Below are positions 1 through 13,086 of a stretch of DNA of 64,000 nt, in pieces. The DNA lies in the NCBI GenBank assembly GCA_921293015.1, contig OV121085.1, positions 14,967,731-15,031,730 on the forward strand, in the 5' to 3' direction. Source of the stretch: Phorcus lineatus. Taxonomy: Eukaryota; Mollusca; Gastropoda; Trochida; Trochidae. The position numbers and the translations under genes are program-made. The notes below the pieces were generated by a model. The model was not told the origin of the DNA, ran no database searches, and worked only from the letters and a program-made list of their open reading frames with translations. How positions within the stretch are numbered: position 1 is the first letter of the stretch; every line of letters begins with the position of its first letter.

Positions 1-1444
1 GTGACCATTCCAGCGGGGTATTAGTGGAAACGAAATTCAGGAGGACTTTCCTGTTAACAAATATATATTATATTTACATGTTTCTAATCACACTTAATTT
101 CAAATATGTACACGAGTTTAACATTTTAGTTGTTCAAGATTTAACAATTTGAGAAAGAATAAAGTGTATCTATCAAAAAAGAAGAACTTCTTGAAATGAA
201 GCCAATCATCGCAGCTACGTATGTGGAATGCATTACTACGACAAAACATTGTCGTAACTGACAACCTTTATTATGAATTACTTGTAAATATGCCCCTCCT
301 ATCAATCTATTAGTTATTTCTTTTTTTTTTCAATGAATTAGCATAATACAGCACATTTGATTTCTCGCAATGCTAACATTTCAAGATGGCGGATGAAATA
401 GTACCTTTAATTTAACTACATTCTGTCATTGTTTAACGCGAAGTACGGAGTTCAAGCATTGGATTTCCCGAATATATTTTTGTGTGTGTTTGCATTGCTA
501 TATTAACCTCTCGCGATACAAACAGTTCATCACTTCAGTGTTTTATGTTACCAAAATAAGCCAATCAGAAAAATATGATGAAAAAATGATTTGTCATCTT
601 CGAAAATTAATTTTTTTTAAATGTCACCATTGCTTGATTCTTGAAAATATTGATGGTTTGTTTTGATTAATTGGAGGGTCAGTTATCTTATGTAATTTAC
701 CAACTCAAATGTTGGTTCAAAGACCAAAATCTTGCAACCATATATCATAAATCATAATGGGCTACAATTTCCGTGCATATCATTTATGTCTCTGAGAGAC
801 CGTGACCATTATTGAGCATGTTTTTGAGTAATGACATAGGTTATCAAGTAACATAATAACAATAAAAAGAACCCCACCTTCGTAAAAATTCGGCGTTTAG
901 TCTAAGGATAGCGATAATCACGAAATCATACTGGTGGAACCATGACCTGACAGTATTCAGTTAATGTAGTTAGAGTTACTTCCCTTGTGGTAGCGACGTT
1001 TGCACCTGATTCATAAACATTAGAATCATTAGAGAACCATGATTCAGCAAAACTAATTGCTCACAAAGATTATATCGGATATATATTGTTGAAAGATTTT
1101 CTTGAGATGTGTGTGTCACTTTGAAAAAGTATTCTTTGACGTAATATTTCAAGGCAGTTAATACCCTATGTCGCCAACAATGTGACCTTCACCTTGGTGT
1201 ATTGTAAATGAAAACACTCCGCGTAATCTAGGTCATCACTGGAAATGTGAAGAAATCAGTTTTGCTTGTCAAACCCTTTCATATATTTGACACTTTGATA
1301 CTGTATTGAAACTTTTAAATGAAGGGCTTCAAAGACGCTGAACAAGAGTGAAACTAATTTACTTATGAGTTTAAAGGAATCATTACATTTAAAACTCAAC
1401 CTACTGTAAGGTTATAGATTACGTTGTGTGCATATTTTCCCATA
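1..1444. other. No gene recognised
   Basis: AT-rich sequence with only short open frames. A nine-codon frame starts with ATG at about 385 but has no visible continuation. Nothing here could be assigned to a gene or a repeat family by eye. Confidence 0.5.
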
Positions 1445-1513
1445 CATCCTGCTAAATCAGCGTATATGAATCCGCGCTCGCTCCTACCTAATACGCTGAT
1501 CTCTTTCAAGCCA
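1445..1513 (+). repeat. Left arm of 69-bp inverted repeat
   Basis: This 69-bp segment matches the reverse complement of 5849-5917 without gaps at about 87% identity (about nine mismatches). The similarity stops sharply on both sides. The arms enclose about 4.3 kb. They could be terminal inverted repeats of an old DNA transposon or two independent insertions of one short dispersed repeat; no target-site duplication was found to decide. Confidence 0.6.
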
Positions 1514-2026
1514 ACAGCCACGTATCGCTTACTATGTAACCAGCCAATTTAATTTTCATCGTTCGTTGTTCGATGATTTAAAATAATATATTACAAAGGT
1601 GGAAGTTACCTTCCAACAAACCTAGAGGCGCTCTGGCGAAGTAAAAATGTGAACGAATAAAGACGATGGACGCCGGACAGATGCTGCTTGACCGGCCTTG
1701 CTGTTAGCTTATTTTGGGAGGTTCTTTTTGCAATCAACACCTCGGAATACAACATACAATAAATATTGTTGATAAACAAGAACATGGCATTCTAAATAAA
1801 AAAAAATTGCCAAACAACACACAAATAAGGGAAAAAAAACTAATAATATTTAAGACAGAGATTGGTTAGGATTTTATGACGGAGCTATCCCTGTTGGGAG
1901 AGAATGCCCAAAGCACGGAATTACGGTTTATCTGACCAACGGAATTTATTACAACAATCCATTATCAAGGATTCAGCAATTTTGCTGAATCCTTATTGTT
2001 ATTGGCGTGTTTTATTTATTTTTTTT

Positions 2027-2330
2027 TTCCACCGATTTTGTGGACCCGATTTAGCCCAAACCGCTAAAGCTACAACAGCCAAACTTCGCAGTCTGGTAGA
2101 ACTTCATGAGAAGGGGTTGTAATAAGCTTTTGGGCTTAATCGGATTAAGCGTTAAAGGCACAGTACCACTCAAATTTTCAAAAATTAACATGGGATTTTT
2201 TTTCAAAATGCACTTAGAGACCTGAAACTTTTTTTAAATGATAGGCAATTACATTTGGAGGAAAAAAGTAAATCATGGCGACTTGGTAGCATGCATACTT
2301 ACGCCGCCATATTACTTTTTTTGACTTTTT
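2027..2330 (+). repeat. Local duplicated unit, copy 1
   Basis: Copy 1 of a roughly 300-bp unit found again at 2841-3145. Its first part (about 2040-2122) is open and reads a helix-like peptide containing KLRSLVELHE; the second part is AT-rich and non-coding. The shared peptide and the shared stretch just after the stop (about 2122-2145) show that the coding-like and non-coding parts were duplicated together. No protein family was recognised; an old exon duplication or a transposon end are both possible. Confidence 0.5.
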
Positions 2331-2676
2331 GAAATTTTCGGACCCCACGCACCTTTGAGAATCTTCTCCTCCGAAGATACTAGCATCTCAGAGCTGAAAG
2401 TTACATATGTTGTAGCTGAAGTACTGAGGAGAAAAGGATACTCTAAACTTTTGCTCAAACTTTAATACTTTTTACTCAGCAACTCTTCGAAGTCGGGCGA
2501 CTTAGCACATGTGAGCATGTTCAAGGGGCGATAACTCAAAAAGTTAGACTCACAACTGCACTATTTTCTCAGGAATGTGAAACCACTATGGGCACTTTAC
2601 AAAGCAATAAAAACATTGGTCGCGAACAGTCATTTCCGTTCACAATACTCGATCAACATTGGTAAAAATTACCTTT

Positions 2677-2815
2677 TTAAAAATTAACATGGGCTAATTT
2701 TTCAAAATGCACTTAGAGACTTGAAACTTGATTTGAATGAAGCATAATAACAGTACAAACAAAAAAGTCAATCATGACGATTTCATAAGTATTATAGTTT
2801 TTTGGCATTATCAAC
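2677..2815 (+). repeat. Local duplicated unit, tail only
   Basis: A copy of only the AT-rich second half of the unit seen at 2027-2330 and 2841-3145. It shares the blocks around ATTAACATGGG and AAAATGCACTTAGAGAC. The coding-like first half is absent. Confidence 0.5.
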
Positions 2816-2840
2816 TTATTTGTTCCAGAAATAGGTTTTC

Positions 2841-3145
2841 ATTATTCCACAATTCTTGTGAACACGATTCAGCCAAAACCGCTCAAGCTGTTACAGCCAA
2901 ACTTACCAGTCTAATAGAACTGCATGAGACGATGCCACAATAAGCTTTTGGGCTTAATCGGCTTAAGTTTTAAAGGCACAGTACGATCCAAAGTTCGAAA
3001 AATTAACATGGGAATTTTTTTTAAAATGCACTTACAGACCTGTTACTTGATTTAAACTATAGGCAATTACATCACGAGGAAAAAAGCAAATCACGGCGAA
3101 TTCCTAAGTAGCATACTTTTTGCACATTATCAACTTCTTTGCAAT
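2841..3145 (+). repeat. Local duplicated unit, copy 2
   Basis: Copy 2 of the roughly 300-bp unit. The coding-like part reads KLTSLIELHE where copy 1 reads KLRSLVELHE, then a stop and the same downstream block. Several peptide differences are conservative (R/T, V/I), which could mean past coding constraint, but the sample is too short to show it. Confidence 0.5.
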
Positions 3146-5848
3146 AATCGCAATTTTCAGATAAAACACGTTACTGAAGCTTAATGCATGCACCAATCTT
3201 CATGAAATTTTCAGTGAAGCTAGCTAACATTACTATCTTTGTACTGAATGTGCTTTTTATGCGCTGTATCCTTTTGTCGTCGCTTGCGACTATATTTATT
3301 ATTATCATTATTATTATTGTATCATTTTATGATCATTATTTTGTCCAAAGTCATTATCATTAATGTTTATGGCTAACGTAGTTATGAGAGTAATCATATT
3401 TACTCAATAGGTTATCATTACAACTAAAGATTGCGCCTCACACAATATATTGTATTGATCAAAATTTCATTTGAACTTCATTTGGATGACGTGTCAATGC
3501 TCGGTACAACCGTTCTGGCACCAATTTTTTTCTTTTTGTGTACAAACCATTCCTGCACTGTGCAGTAATAGATTGATTTGTCAATTCTGCGAATATTTGT
3601 TGCTCATTATATTGGAATATATACATACACATATAAACAGTGGTTGAAAAGCTGAGCAAAGCATGTTGCTCCCGAGTGTATGAGTTTACAGACGATCGTC
3701 TTAAAATGCACATGAATCTGCCGATGTGTATATATCATTTTATAACAAGCATGTGCTTATACTGTGCGCTGTACTAAAAGGCATTAAGTTTAATGTACAC
3801 TGCACATTAGTCTGAACGCAAATATTAGAAACATACAAAAAAAATTTCCAGGCAGACCATCAAATGTATTTATCTTATTACTACTTCAAACTGAAAAAGC
3901 CCATTTCATTCCTACGAGACAACGGAATGCATTATCCCAAATCATTTAAAATTATACACTTACATTTTTGGATGACATGCGAAAAACGTAAAAAAAAGTT
4001 TTTCTTCAGAATCTTCAATTTCCTGACATTTTCGCAAATGTTGCTTTTTACGTTGTATACGTGCATTCCACCCACTTTTGCGTTATTAAGAGTAATTCGC
4101 CCCCGAGAAGAGACTTAAATAGTGTTACCAACCCCCCCCCCCCCCCCCCCCCCCCATTAGAAACATGATTTTTCACCTCACCTAACCTCACCTTGGGAAT
4201 GAGATTGGACTTCATGTAGCATAGCATCCATTTTCACTTGCTCTTGTGATATCAACATCTTTACTAGTTTCATGAACCAAGCTCAATGTAGCTGTGAAAA
4301 GTAGTAGGAGTTCACTAGAATTCTCCCCTAACTAAATATGTAAAACAAACTATCTGCAGAATATGCAGCCAATGAAATCATCCAATGCATGGATAGCATA
4401 TTTCTTTAACCGAGAACTATAAAGTGCTGCAAAATAAGTTCAATGTGCATATTGAAATAAAGTTTAGTTCTTGCAATTCATACGGAAATAACAGGCTTTT
4501 TTGAAACAGCATTGCTGATTGCACAACTAACTTTGACTGCATCAAAATTAGGCTTTTATGTTTTTCGGCTGAAAAACGTTCGTATATGGACAGAGGTAAT
4601 TAAAGGAATTTTTGACGGAGCTCCAACTGTGGGGAGAGAAGTTTTAACCCAGTCTCTCATTTTTTTTACTCCATACCGCCTACTCTCAATCCTTGTATCA
4701 CAAGAAGATGATTATCGAATTTCCAAAGCGGTAGACAATTTTAGAAAAAAACTGAAAACAATTATAAGAGCAGCTAAAACATGTGTATGAAATACGAGAT
4801 ATCAAATTGACGCACGCCCCATTCCACTCATGGCTATTCACCCTTCCTTTACATTCCTCTCAGCGACGTATAATTTTGCCCAATCTCCGATGGCGAACAA
4901 CAGCTACAGGTTAGTGGACAGCAAATACTCGAGAGCTGCTTGTAACTAATGAAACTAACAGTGATAAATATTTCAGAAACAGGAAAACAGGTCACAAGAC
5001 CTAGTTTAATCTTTAAGTTACTCATACCCTCTCGTAGGGGACATTCCTTAAATTTCTTAGAGTTGTCGGATAATCTGAGACTCAAAACTACGGTCGCCCT
5101 ACGACCATTGCCGTCAATTACATGCAATGACAACATACACTCTTTGGACCAATGTCTTGAGCCGTAATGCCATGCAAGCTCAATTTTGTCTTCAACAGCA
5201 CCAAATGAAACATTTATTGATGCTCCTTTGTATCCATTCAAGAGTTAGAGTAACCTGAGAGCCCTTTAAACAATGACATTAAGACAATTCCTGGCAGTAC
5301 ATATTGGAAGTGCTTTGTGTGTAACCGAATGGTCTCCAGGCCACTCAACGTACTTTCCTCACAAATCACGCAGAAGATCAAATTAACAAAACATGAAGTT
5401 TGAAATTGAACAAACAGAAATCCAGAGAATGTAGGAAAATATGTTGATAAAAAACGCAGTGGGTGAGTTAAAAAAAGGAGATAATATCGCTTCATGGTGC
5501 TCCAGGGAATCAACTTTGTGTGCAGACGATTTCAAATCTAAGACAACCCCTGCCTTGTCAGCGTTAATCTCGTTCATGTATGTGTCTTTATAAAATGTAT
5601 TAAGAAGGCAAAGTTGGAGGCGTCCTAATAACGTTAAGAAATAATGCCAAACTTAGAGTGTAAAAGTGCTTTATGTGTATGTCACATAAATTGCCTGCAA
5701 AAAGGACAAAGCAAGAAAAAAGCATAGAAGATTAATCATATATACAAAGTTATATTCCTTCATAAAGTAATTTTCCTTCATAATAAATGATTTCTGCATT
5801 ATATTACATAATTAACTATATCTTTACTGGATAAATAACATAATTATG
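3146..5848. other. No gene recognised; poly-C tract inside
   Basis: Lies between the local repeat cluster and the right inverted-repeat arm. It has a 24-base C run at 4132-4155 and unassigned open frames at 4512-4790 (plus) and 4849-5241 (minus). The block around 4611-4645 loosely resembles 1876-1910 (a shared GACGGAGCT and GGGAGAGAA context), another hint of local duplication. No splice-supported exon or known domain was found. Confidence 0.4.
4132..4155. repeat. Poly-C tract (24 bases)
   Basis: Uninterrupted run of 24 C residues. Such tracts are prone to sequencing and assembly length errors. Confidence 0.95.
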
Positions 5849-5917
5849 TGGCTTGTAAGAGATCAGGGTATTAGGAACGAGCGAGAGAGGATTCGTACAC
5901 GCTGATTTAGCCGGATG
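5849..5917 (-). repeat. Right arm of 69-bp inverted repeat
   Basis: Reverse-complement partner of 1445-1513, same length, no gaps, about 87% identical. Confidence 0.6.
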
Positions 5918-7597
<1,680 letters not shown>

Positions 7598-8397
7598 CCA
7601 ATATATGATCACGTCTACAAAATAAAAGGTTTACAATGAAATAAGATCTCATGTTTTAAAAGTACTGTTGTCAATCGATATTGAGTCAGTCCTGTCTAAT
7701 GTGGGTCAACTTTGTCTTTATTGTATATATGTCACACACTATAGAGGATAGAACTAACTGATCGCTGAAAGGAAATTAACCTCCTCGTCCACGAATAAAT
7801 TGGAGGTTTATGTCTCGAACTCTGCGTGGTAACTCTCATTAATGAAGGTGGAACGGCAAAAGGGGTTCCTGAAGCACAGTAGCAACTAAACATGTCGAGA
7901 ATCATTAATGGTACCAGAGTTCTTGCGGGGTTTCTTGCACATTTATAGTATTGTTCGGGATAACGAAAAGTATGTCTTTAGTGACGATGATTTACAGTTT
8001 TAAACCTCAAAATAATATGAAATACCCAGTACTCAAGACAGTTGATGAAAGTTTAATCTCATTGGTAGTGGTAGTCGTAAAGCAACATCAACGTGATATT
8101 AATATCTCATCTGTTTAAAAGGACTAAATGTATAAAAGTGGAAATGATAAGAGTGATTTTAGACTGTATTGATTATACCATTTATCTATACCATTTGTCG
8201 CCAAAATCCAACTAAGGAAGGTTTTAATAAATGTGAATAGGGATTGCTCACATAAGGAACAGATTAAAATATATGTCTTTATAATGATATATAATTTCAT
8301 GTACTTTGTTTACTTAACTTGAAAGTTGTCTCTCGAGTTAATGATAAACATAAAATTATTAATGTATTCGACTGAATCGGAAGACAGATGAGGGATT

Positions 8398-8557
8398 TTG
8401 AGGTTTAACACCGCTTTCAAGAGTATTTCACTGTTATTCAACATTGCACCAAAATCTTACTGCGCGAAGAATAGTTCTCTACTGCAGACAAAGTTGCCGA
8501 GCCCCTGGCGGGATTCGAACCACGGACCTCATGATCAGACCATTGTGCTATCCACAA
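8398..8557 (-). mobile_element. tRNA-derived SINE, family 1, internally deleted
   Basis: Matches the full-length family-1 SINE at 17976-18295 at both ends but lacks most of the middle. The tail side (TTTAACACCGCTTTCAAG) is on the left; the tRNA-like head with the B-box (minus strand GGTTCGAATCCCGCC) is on the right. The head is eroded near its 5' end. Confidence 0.8.
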
Positions 8558-10619
8558 GGTTTGAAATGTAAAAGTGAACACTGAATTCTAATAATTGATA
8601 ATGTCTTATTGGATGTGCTTATTGTCAAATTAGAATCCTAAAACAAATATAGTTTTACATTTAAAAATACTGTTAAGGCAAAACTATAATTTCGTGTTTA
8701 CCTTCTGAAAATAAACCCCTCAATTCCTATATTAAGCATTCCATTATTTTAACTTGATTCAGTACGAATGTCTACTTTCAGTAAAAAAGGATTTTAGTGT
8801 GATTTCACTTTCGGAAATATCGATATCCAATACTTGTTCATTGTTACATCCGTAGTTATATTTAATACAAGCCACAGACGGTACAATGATATCACAATAA
8901 GCAGATATAATTTATCACCCTCACTGACGGTGCCAATTATGTCACACAGTTACGGACAAATATCAATATATACAGTTCGTCATGTCCACCTGTTAAATTA
9001 TGTGGGTTTTGATAACAGGGTTTCTATGTAAATATAGTATTTTCTATTCAATCTATGTAAATTGACAAGAAATGACCTTTCTCTATATGAAGTTTCCCAG
9101 AAAATGACTACAGCAAAATCTGAGCGCTTGATATATTTTAATGTATATTTGTTTCTTTTCGATACATCTTAGATATGTAGCAATAAAGGGTATACATTTT
9201 AAAACGTTCTTTTCAGCTTATGAACAAAAAGCGATTTAAGAAAAGCATTCGTTGACGAAGCGGTCTTGTGAGTTTTGAGGGGAAAATGTCTTATTATTAT
9301 TAATATTACAAACATAAGACTAACATGTCATCCTTATTTTTGTTAAATGTTGTTTGGATGAAAGATCTGATTTTGCTTGACAAAGCCACCGTTTGTTAAG
9401 AGTTCCTTTCTGTACTGGAACTAGTATATTATCTTATGCTATATGAATTTACCAATATTTCCAATTCTTCTGCCATATGCTGTATAAATATATCAAATCA
9501 GTTGTAGAGCAATTTATACCATTTGAAATTACTGACACTGAGAAAATCTTCAATAAACGGAGCAACGTTAATATCATTATGTCATAGCGAACATCTAAGT
9601 GAATACACTGTTTCATCTCAAACTGAATTTATGTGATTATGTATTCATATTTGTATAGTAGTAACACTTCATCACTCATAATATGCTCATTATTCTCCGC
9701 CTGACATTTAGTATAAAGGCATGATATGATTGATATTAAGTGAGCATTCGTCCGTCCGTCTGTCTGTCCATCACAAAATGTTACATTGAATGTAAGGTTC
9801 ACCAAGATTGATCACAGATATTCGTCGTGATCACTACCGGTGAAACTTCGTCAGTTTGGCTGGATATTTCTTATATGCCCGTTATTGATAACAAACAATA
9901 GACTAGTGCTTAATGGGTTTGATAGACGGGTTTCAATCAACAGAGCGCTGCAATTAACAAATTATGAGACTCACTCAACACATTAATGTGAATTACTTAT
10001 CCGAATTGATTTTGAATGTCCTCTCATTTATCCTATAGACATTCCTTTGAGTGGTCACGAAGTATAATGGTACTGGTTAATGACTTTCTCTAGGTTTTAT
10101 TCCCAAGACACTCGATCATGTCTGTAGACAACTTGTTATCAGATTAGAGACCAGGGGAGCAAATACAAACTGCATTTCTATTCACAGCTGCGATTTACAT
10201 TCCTATCTATTGCTTACCAGCATTGGGGATTTTCATAGTTTTCGGTATACAATTATTTCAGATTTCCTTGACCTTATCTATACTTAACAGTTTATAATAA
10301 TCTAATTAGTGAAAAATAAGTATTTTTAGACATATTCTTATTCTTTCTACAATCCAAATAAGCGATATTCAAAATACAGGATCTTAGCCTTGATAGCATT
10401 GAGCTAAAATAAAACTTTCCATCGTGTTATTGTATGGAATAGTCCCTTTTGATCCGATTCCAAGGAATAAAATATATTGAGCATAATATACATGTATATC
10501 GAAAATATAAGTTTTGAATCTTCACTATAAAACAAATTGGCATAACTAATTTTGTACTTTAATTTATCAATGTAATAACTCTTTATCTAAATACACTTAT
10601 TTCACTTCTCTTTAAGGTT
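8558..10619. other. No gene recognised
   Basis: About 2 kb of AT-rich sequence. A short tetranucleotide-like run (CCGT/CTGT) lies near 9750-9770. No exon or family was identified. Confidence 0.4.
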
Positions 10620-11110
10620 TTTGATGCCACTTTTGTAAAAGTCTTCGGGTTGCCCCCTTTACCACTCCTCTATGGCAGCCGTGAGAGTCTTCGTTATCCC
10701 GGATTCCAGGTTTCTGAACAGCAAGTAGTCAATGGGGCTAAGTCTTGACTGTAGGGTGGATGATTCATCTGTTCGAATCCACGTACACGTATAGCAGCCT
10801 GTGTAATTCTAGGTATCTGAACTGAAATATTCTCATTCAAAGCAGAACATCACGGGACAGCTTTCAACGGGGTTTCTTTCGAATGTTTTTTTTCGCAATT
10901 CTTGCTTAGGTTAGAATAATATTAACCATTCATTGTAGTTTTTGTGTCATGTAATCAATTTATAACATTCCATTTCTTCCCAAAAGATCGTGGCCATAAC
11001 CTTGCCAGCTGATGGTTGAGTGCGAAACTTTGGTGCTTCCACTGCTTTAGTTTCAGGGTCCAAGTTGTGGAGCCAGGATTCGTCAACTGTCACCAAGTCA
11101 CCCGGTTTGA
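10620..11110 (-). pseudogene. Degenerate mariner transposase remnant
   Basis: The minus strand reads mariner catalytic-domain blocks in broken frames: VTVDESWLHN (first catalytic aspartate) near 11085-11105, then FRTQPSAGKVMATIFW, and near the left end SPIDYLLFRNLESG around the third acidic position, followed by a family-like C terminus ending YKSGIKN. Several stops and frame changes separate the blocks. No terminal inverted repeats were found. The blocks differ from the mariner at 14844-16099, so this is a separate, older lineage. Confidence 0.75.
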
Positions 11111-12113
11111 TTAGCATTATAAAGATCTAGGAGCTCCACATAACTTTCAGTTCATAGATGGTGATCTTACATATACAAATGTACCTTGGACATACCAACA
11201 TAATCATGAATGATTTGCTTAACACTTCCAACTCATACCTTGAATTCCAAAGACAGTTCAGACACTTTCACACGCGGTCAGGTAAACTTCTTTATTCGAT
11301 AGTGGCAACAACTTCCGGTTGGATGACCTCTACCAATGGACCAGTGCAGCTTAGGTGCCCCTTAAAGTAGCATAACTATCGGGGTATCTGAAACACAAAA
11401 AAACACCAACCAAGAAAAAGGTATCGAGTTAAGAAGTGGCTGCAAGAATGAAGATACATCGTGGGACTACAAACCGTCTGGTTTAAACGTTTGGTTTTAC
11501 GACTTCTTCAGAATCTGTATATTTGGTTACTCTTTAGGCTCAAAGAAGGGCTATGATATAATTTCGTATTCTCGAAAACAAGAAGCCTGGAGGGTTGAAG
11601 TTTTGTGCAGAAATGGCGAAGCCTGATTTAATGAAATCAAAGTTATAGTTGTGCAATCAGCGACGACATTTCAAAAGTTATTATTCAAATCGACTCAATT
11701 ATTTCAGTATGCTTTCTTGAAGCTTAACTTTATTCTTATATGAACTTTGAACTTTGAGTATTCTTTAAATAACGAAAACGCCTTATTTAGCGGCGTATTC
11801 ATTGGCTGAAATATTGCAAGGTAGTATGTTGCATCATTGTGCCGCTAGGGGAAACTGGCGGATGCTCATGAAAAGCTGTAATTATACCAGAGGTTGTATA
11901 GGAATACCTTTGTGGTGAGAGAATCAGGCTACAGGGGCCACGCCCAAAAAATATTATAACCTTTTTCGGAAGCAAAATATATTGATTTAGTTACCCTATT
12001 GCCCCTTAAAATGGCCACTTGGGGCAGGCCTTGGACACTCAAATTAAGCCCACTAAACGATGTTCAATGTGTCCTAAAGCAGGTAACTTAACTGATAAAT
12101 GGAAACGAAATAG
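11111..12113. other. No gene; possible dispersed repeat pieces
   Basis: Mostly anonymous. The segment 11815-11866 resembles 19904-19955 (both include a TTGCAT block and a GCCGC-AGGGGAA block), and 11930-12010 carries a GCCCCTTAAAA motif also present in the repeat at 34825-35325. No coding evidence. Confidence 0.35.
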
Positions 12114-12413
12114 ATTAATAATAATAATAATAGCATTCTTATACCGCGCATATATCCATGACAAAGCATGCTCAAAGCGCCATGAGTATTATTACCCTGG
12201 AGGGATAGTACTTTCGGTACCTCCCCCTTGTTCAGGTACCCATTTTTTCAGCTGGGTGAACTGAGTGCAAAGTGGATGAAGTGTCTTGACCAGGGACAAA
12301 ACAAAGGATGAGACCCAAGTCACAAATTTTTGGTGTCTCCACCGTGATTCGAACCCGGGTCTCTGGCGTGAGAGGCAAGCAAGCTTACCACTTCACCACT
12401 GTGCTCCACAAAT
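12114..12413 (-). mobile_element. tRNA-derived SINE, family 2
   Basis: An element of about 300 bp with an (ATA)n tail on the left and a tRNA-like head on the right. The minus-strand head starts GTGGAGCACAGTGG and has a B-box-like GGTTCGAATCAC. The same family occurs in the opposite orientation at 14210-14547. No clear target-site duplication was seen. Confidence 0.75.
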
Positions 12414-12968
12414 GTGATTGCGCGAATTGGCTAAATAGGGCTGAGAGGAGGATAGTTTAATATTCAGATTAGGGTTTCAGATGGTTGCAAGCGACCAATT
12501 CTTTCATATAAAGCTATATTATTAACCCAATGCTTTAAAGGCCTTACAGAATGGGTTTCAAACTATGAAACAAGATTTATACCTCATGCGACTGATTAAA
12601 CACGTAAGCGTGAATAAAGTATTTCGTATTTTGAAATCGACAACTAGTTATCAAAGTTACTTTTGATAAATATTAGAAAAATTAAGAAGAAATAATGACG
12701 ATATTAGGAATGAGAAATTTATCATTCAGAGAACTATTTTTGATTAAAAAAGATTACTAACAAAGTAAAGAACAAATTCACAGGAGGGATCCACATGTGA
12801 CTTGATTTTTAGAATTTTACAGTTGTTTGTGCTCTCGGTAAAAACCTTCAAACAATCCAGCAGGGATAAATATCACAAGGAACCATTTGTGTATACAATA
12901 TACAATACACATCCATGTACGTATATATGGATCTAAAACTAAAAGATGAATAAAACTAGTTTACTTAC

Positions 12969-13086
12969 CAGGTTCGCATATTGTTCTATAATCTCTAACG
13001 TATCCAGTCATACAGACACAACCATATCCGTCACAGATTTCGTTTCTGTCACAGATTGGACAGTCGCTGTCTATAGGTATAAGGGT
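12969..13086 (-). CDS. Exon 2 of orphan receptor copy A (EGF-like)
   Basis: Exon of 118 nt. The minus strand has an acceptor (GTGCTTATAG) and a donor GTAAGTAA. It enters in phase 0 and leaves in phase 1, exactly like exon 2 of the intact receptor at 59118-59238, and is one codon shorter. It encodes an EGF-like cysteine module containing CDRNEICDGYGCVCMTGY. Both splice sites and the reading frame are intact, so it may still be used. No later exon of this copy was found between 12968 and base 1, so the gene either continues beyond the left edge across a long intron or is only a 5' fragment. Confidence 0.8.

Noticed and set aside
4512-4790. Plus-strand frame with KKLKTIIRAAKTC
   Set aside because: Starts at TTG, has no recognised domain or clear splice context; only a weak local similarity to 1876-1910.
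4849-5513. Minus-strand frames of 130 and 91 codons
   Set aside because: No family recognised, no convincing exon borders, and the two frames overlap each other.
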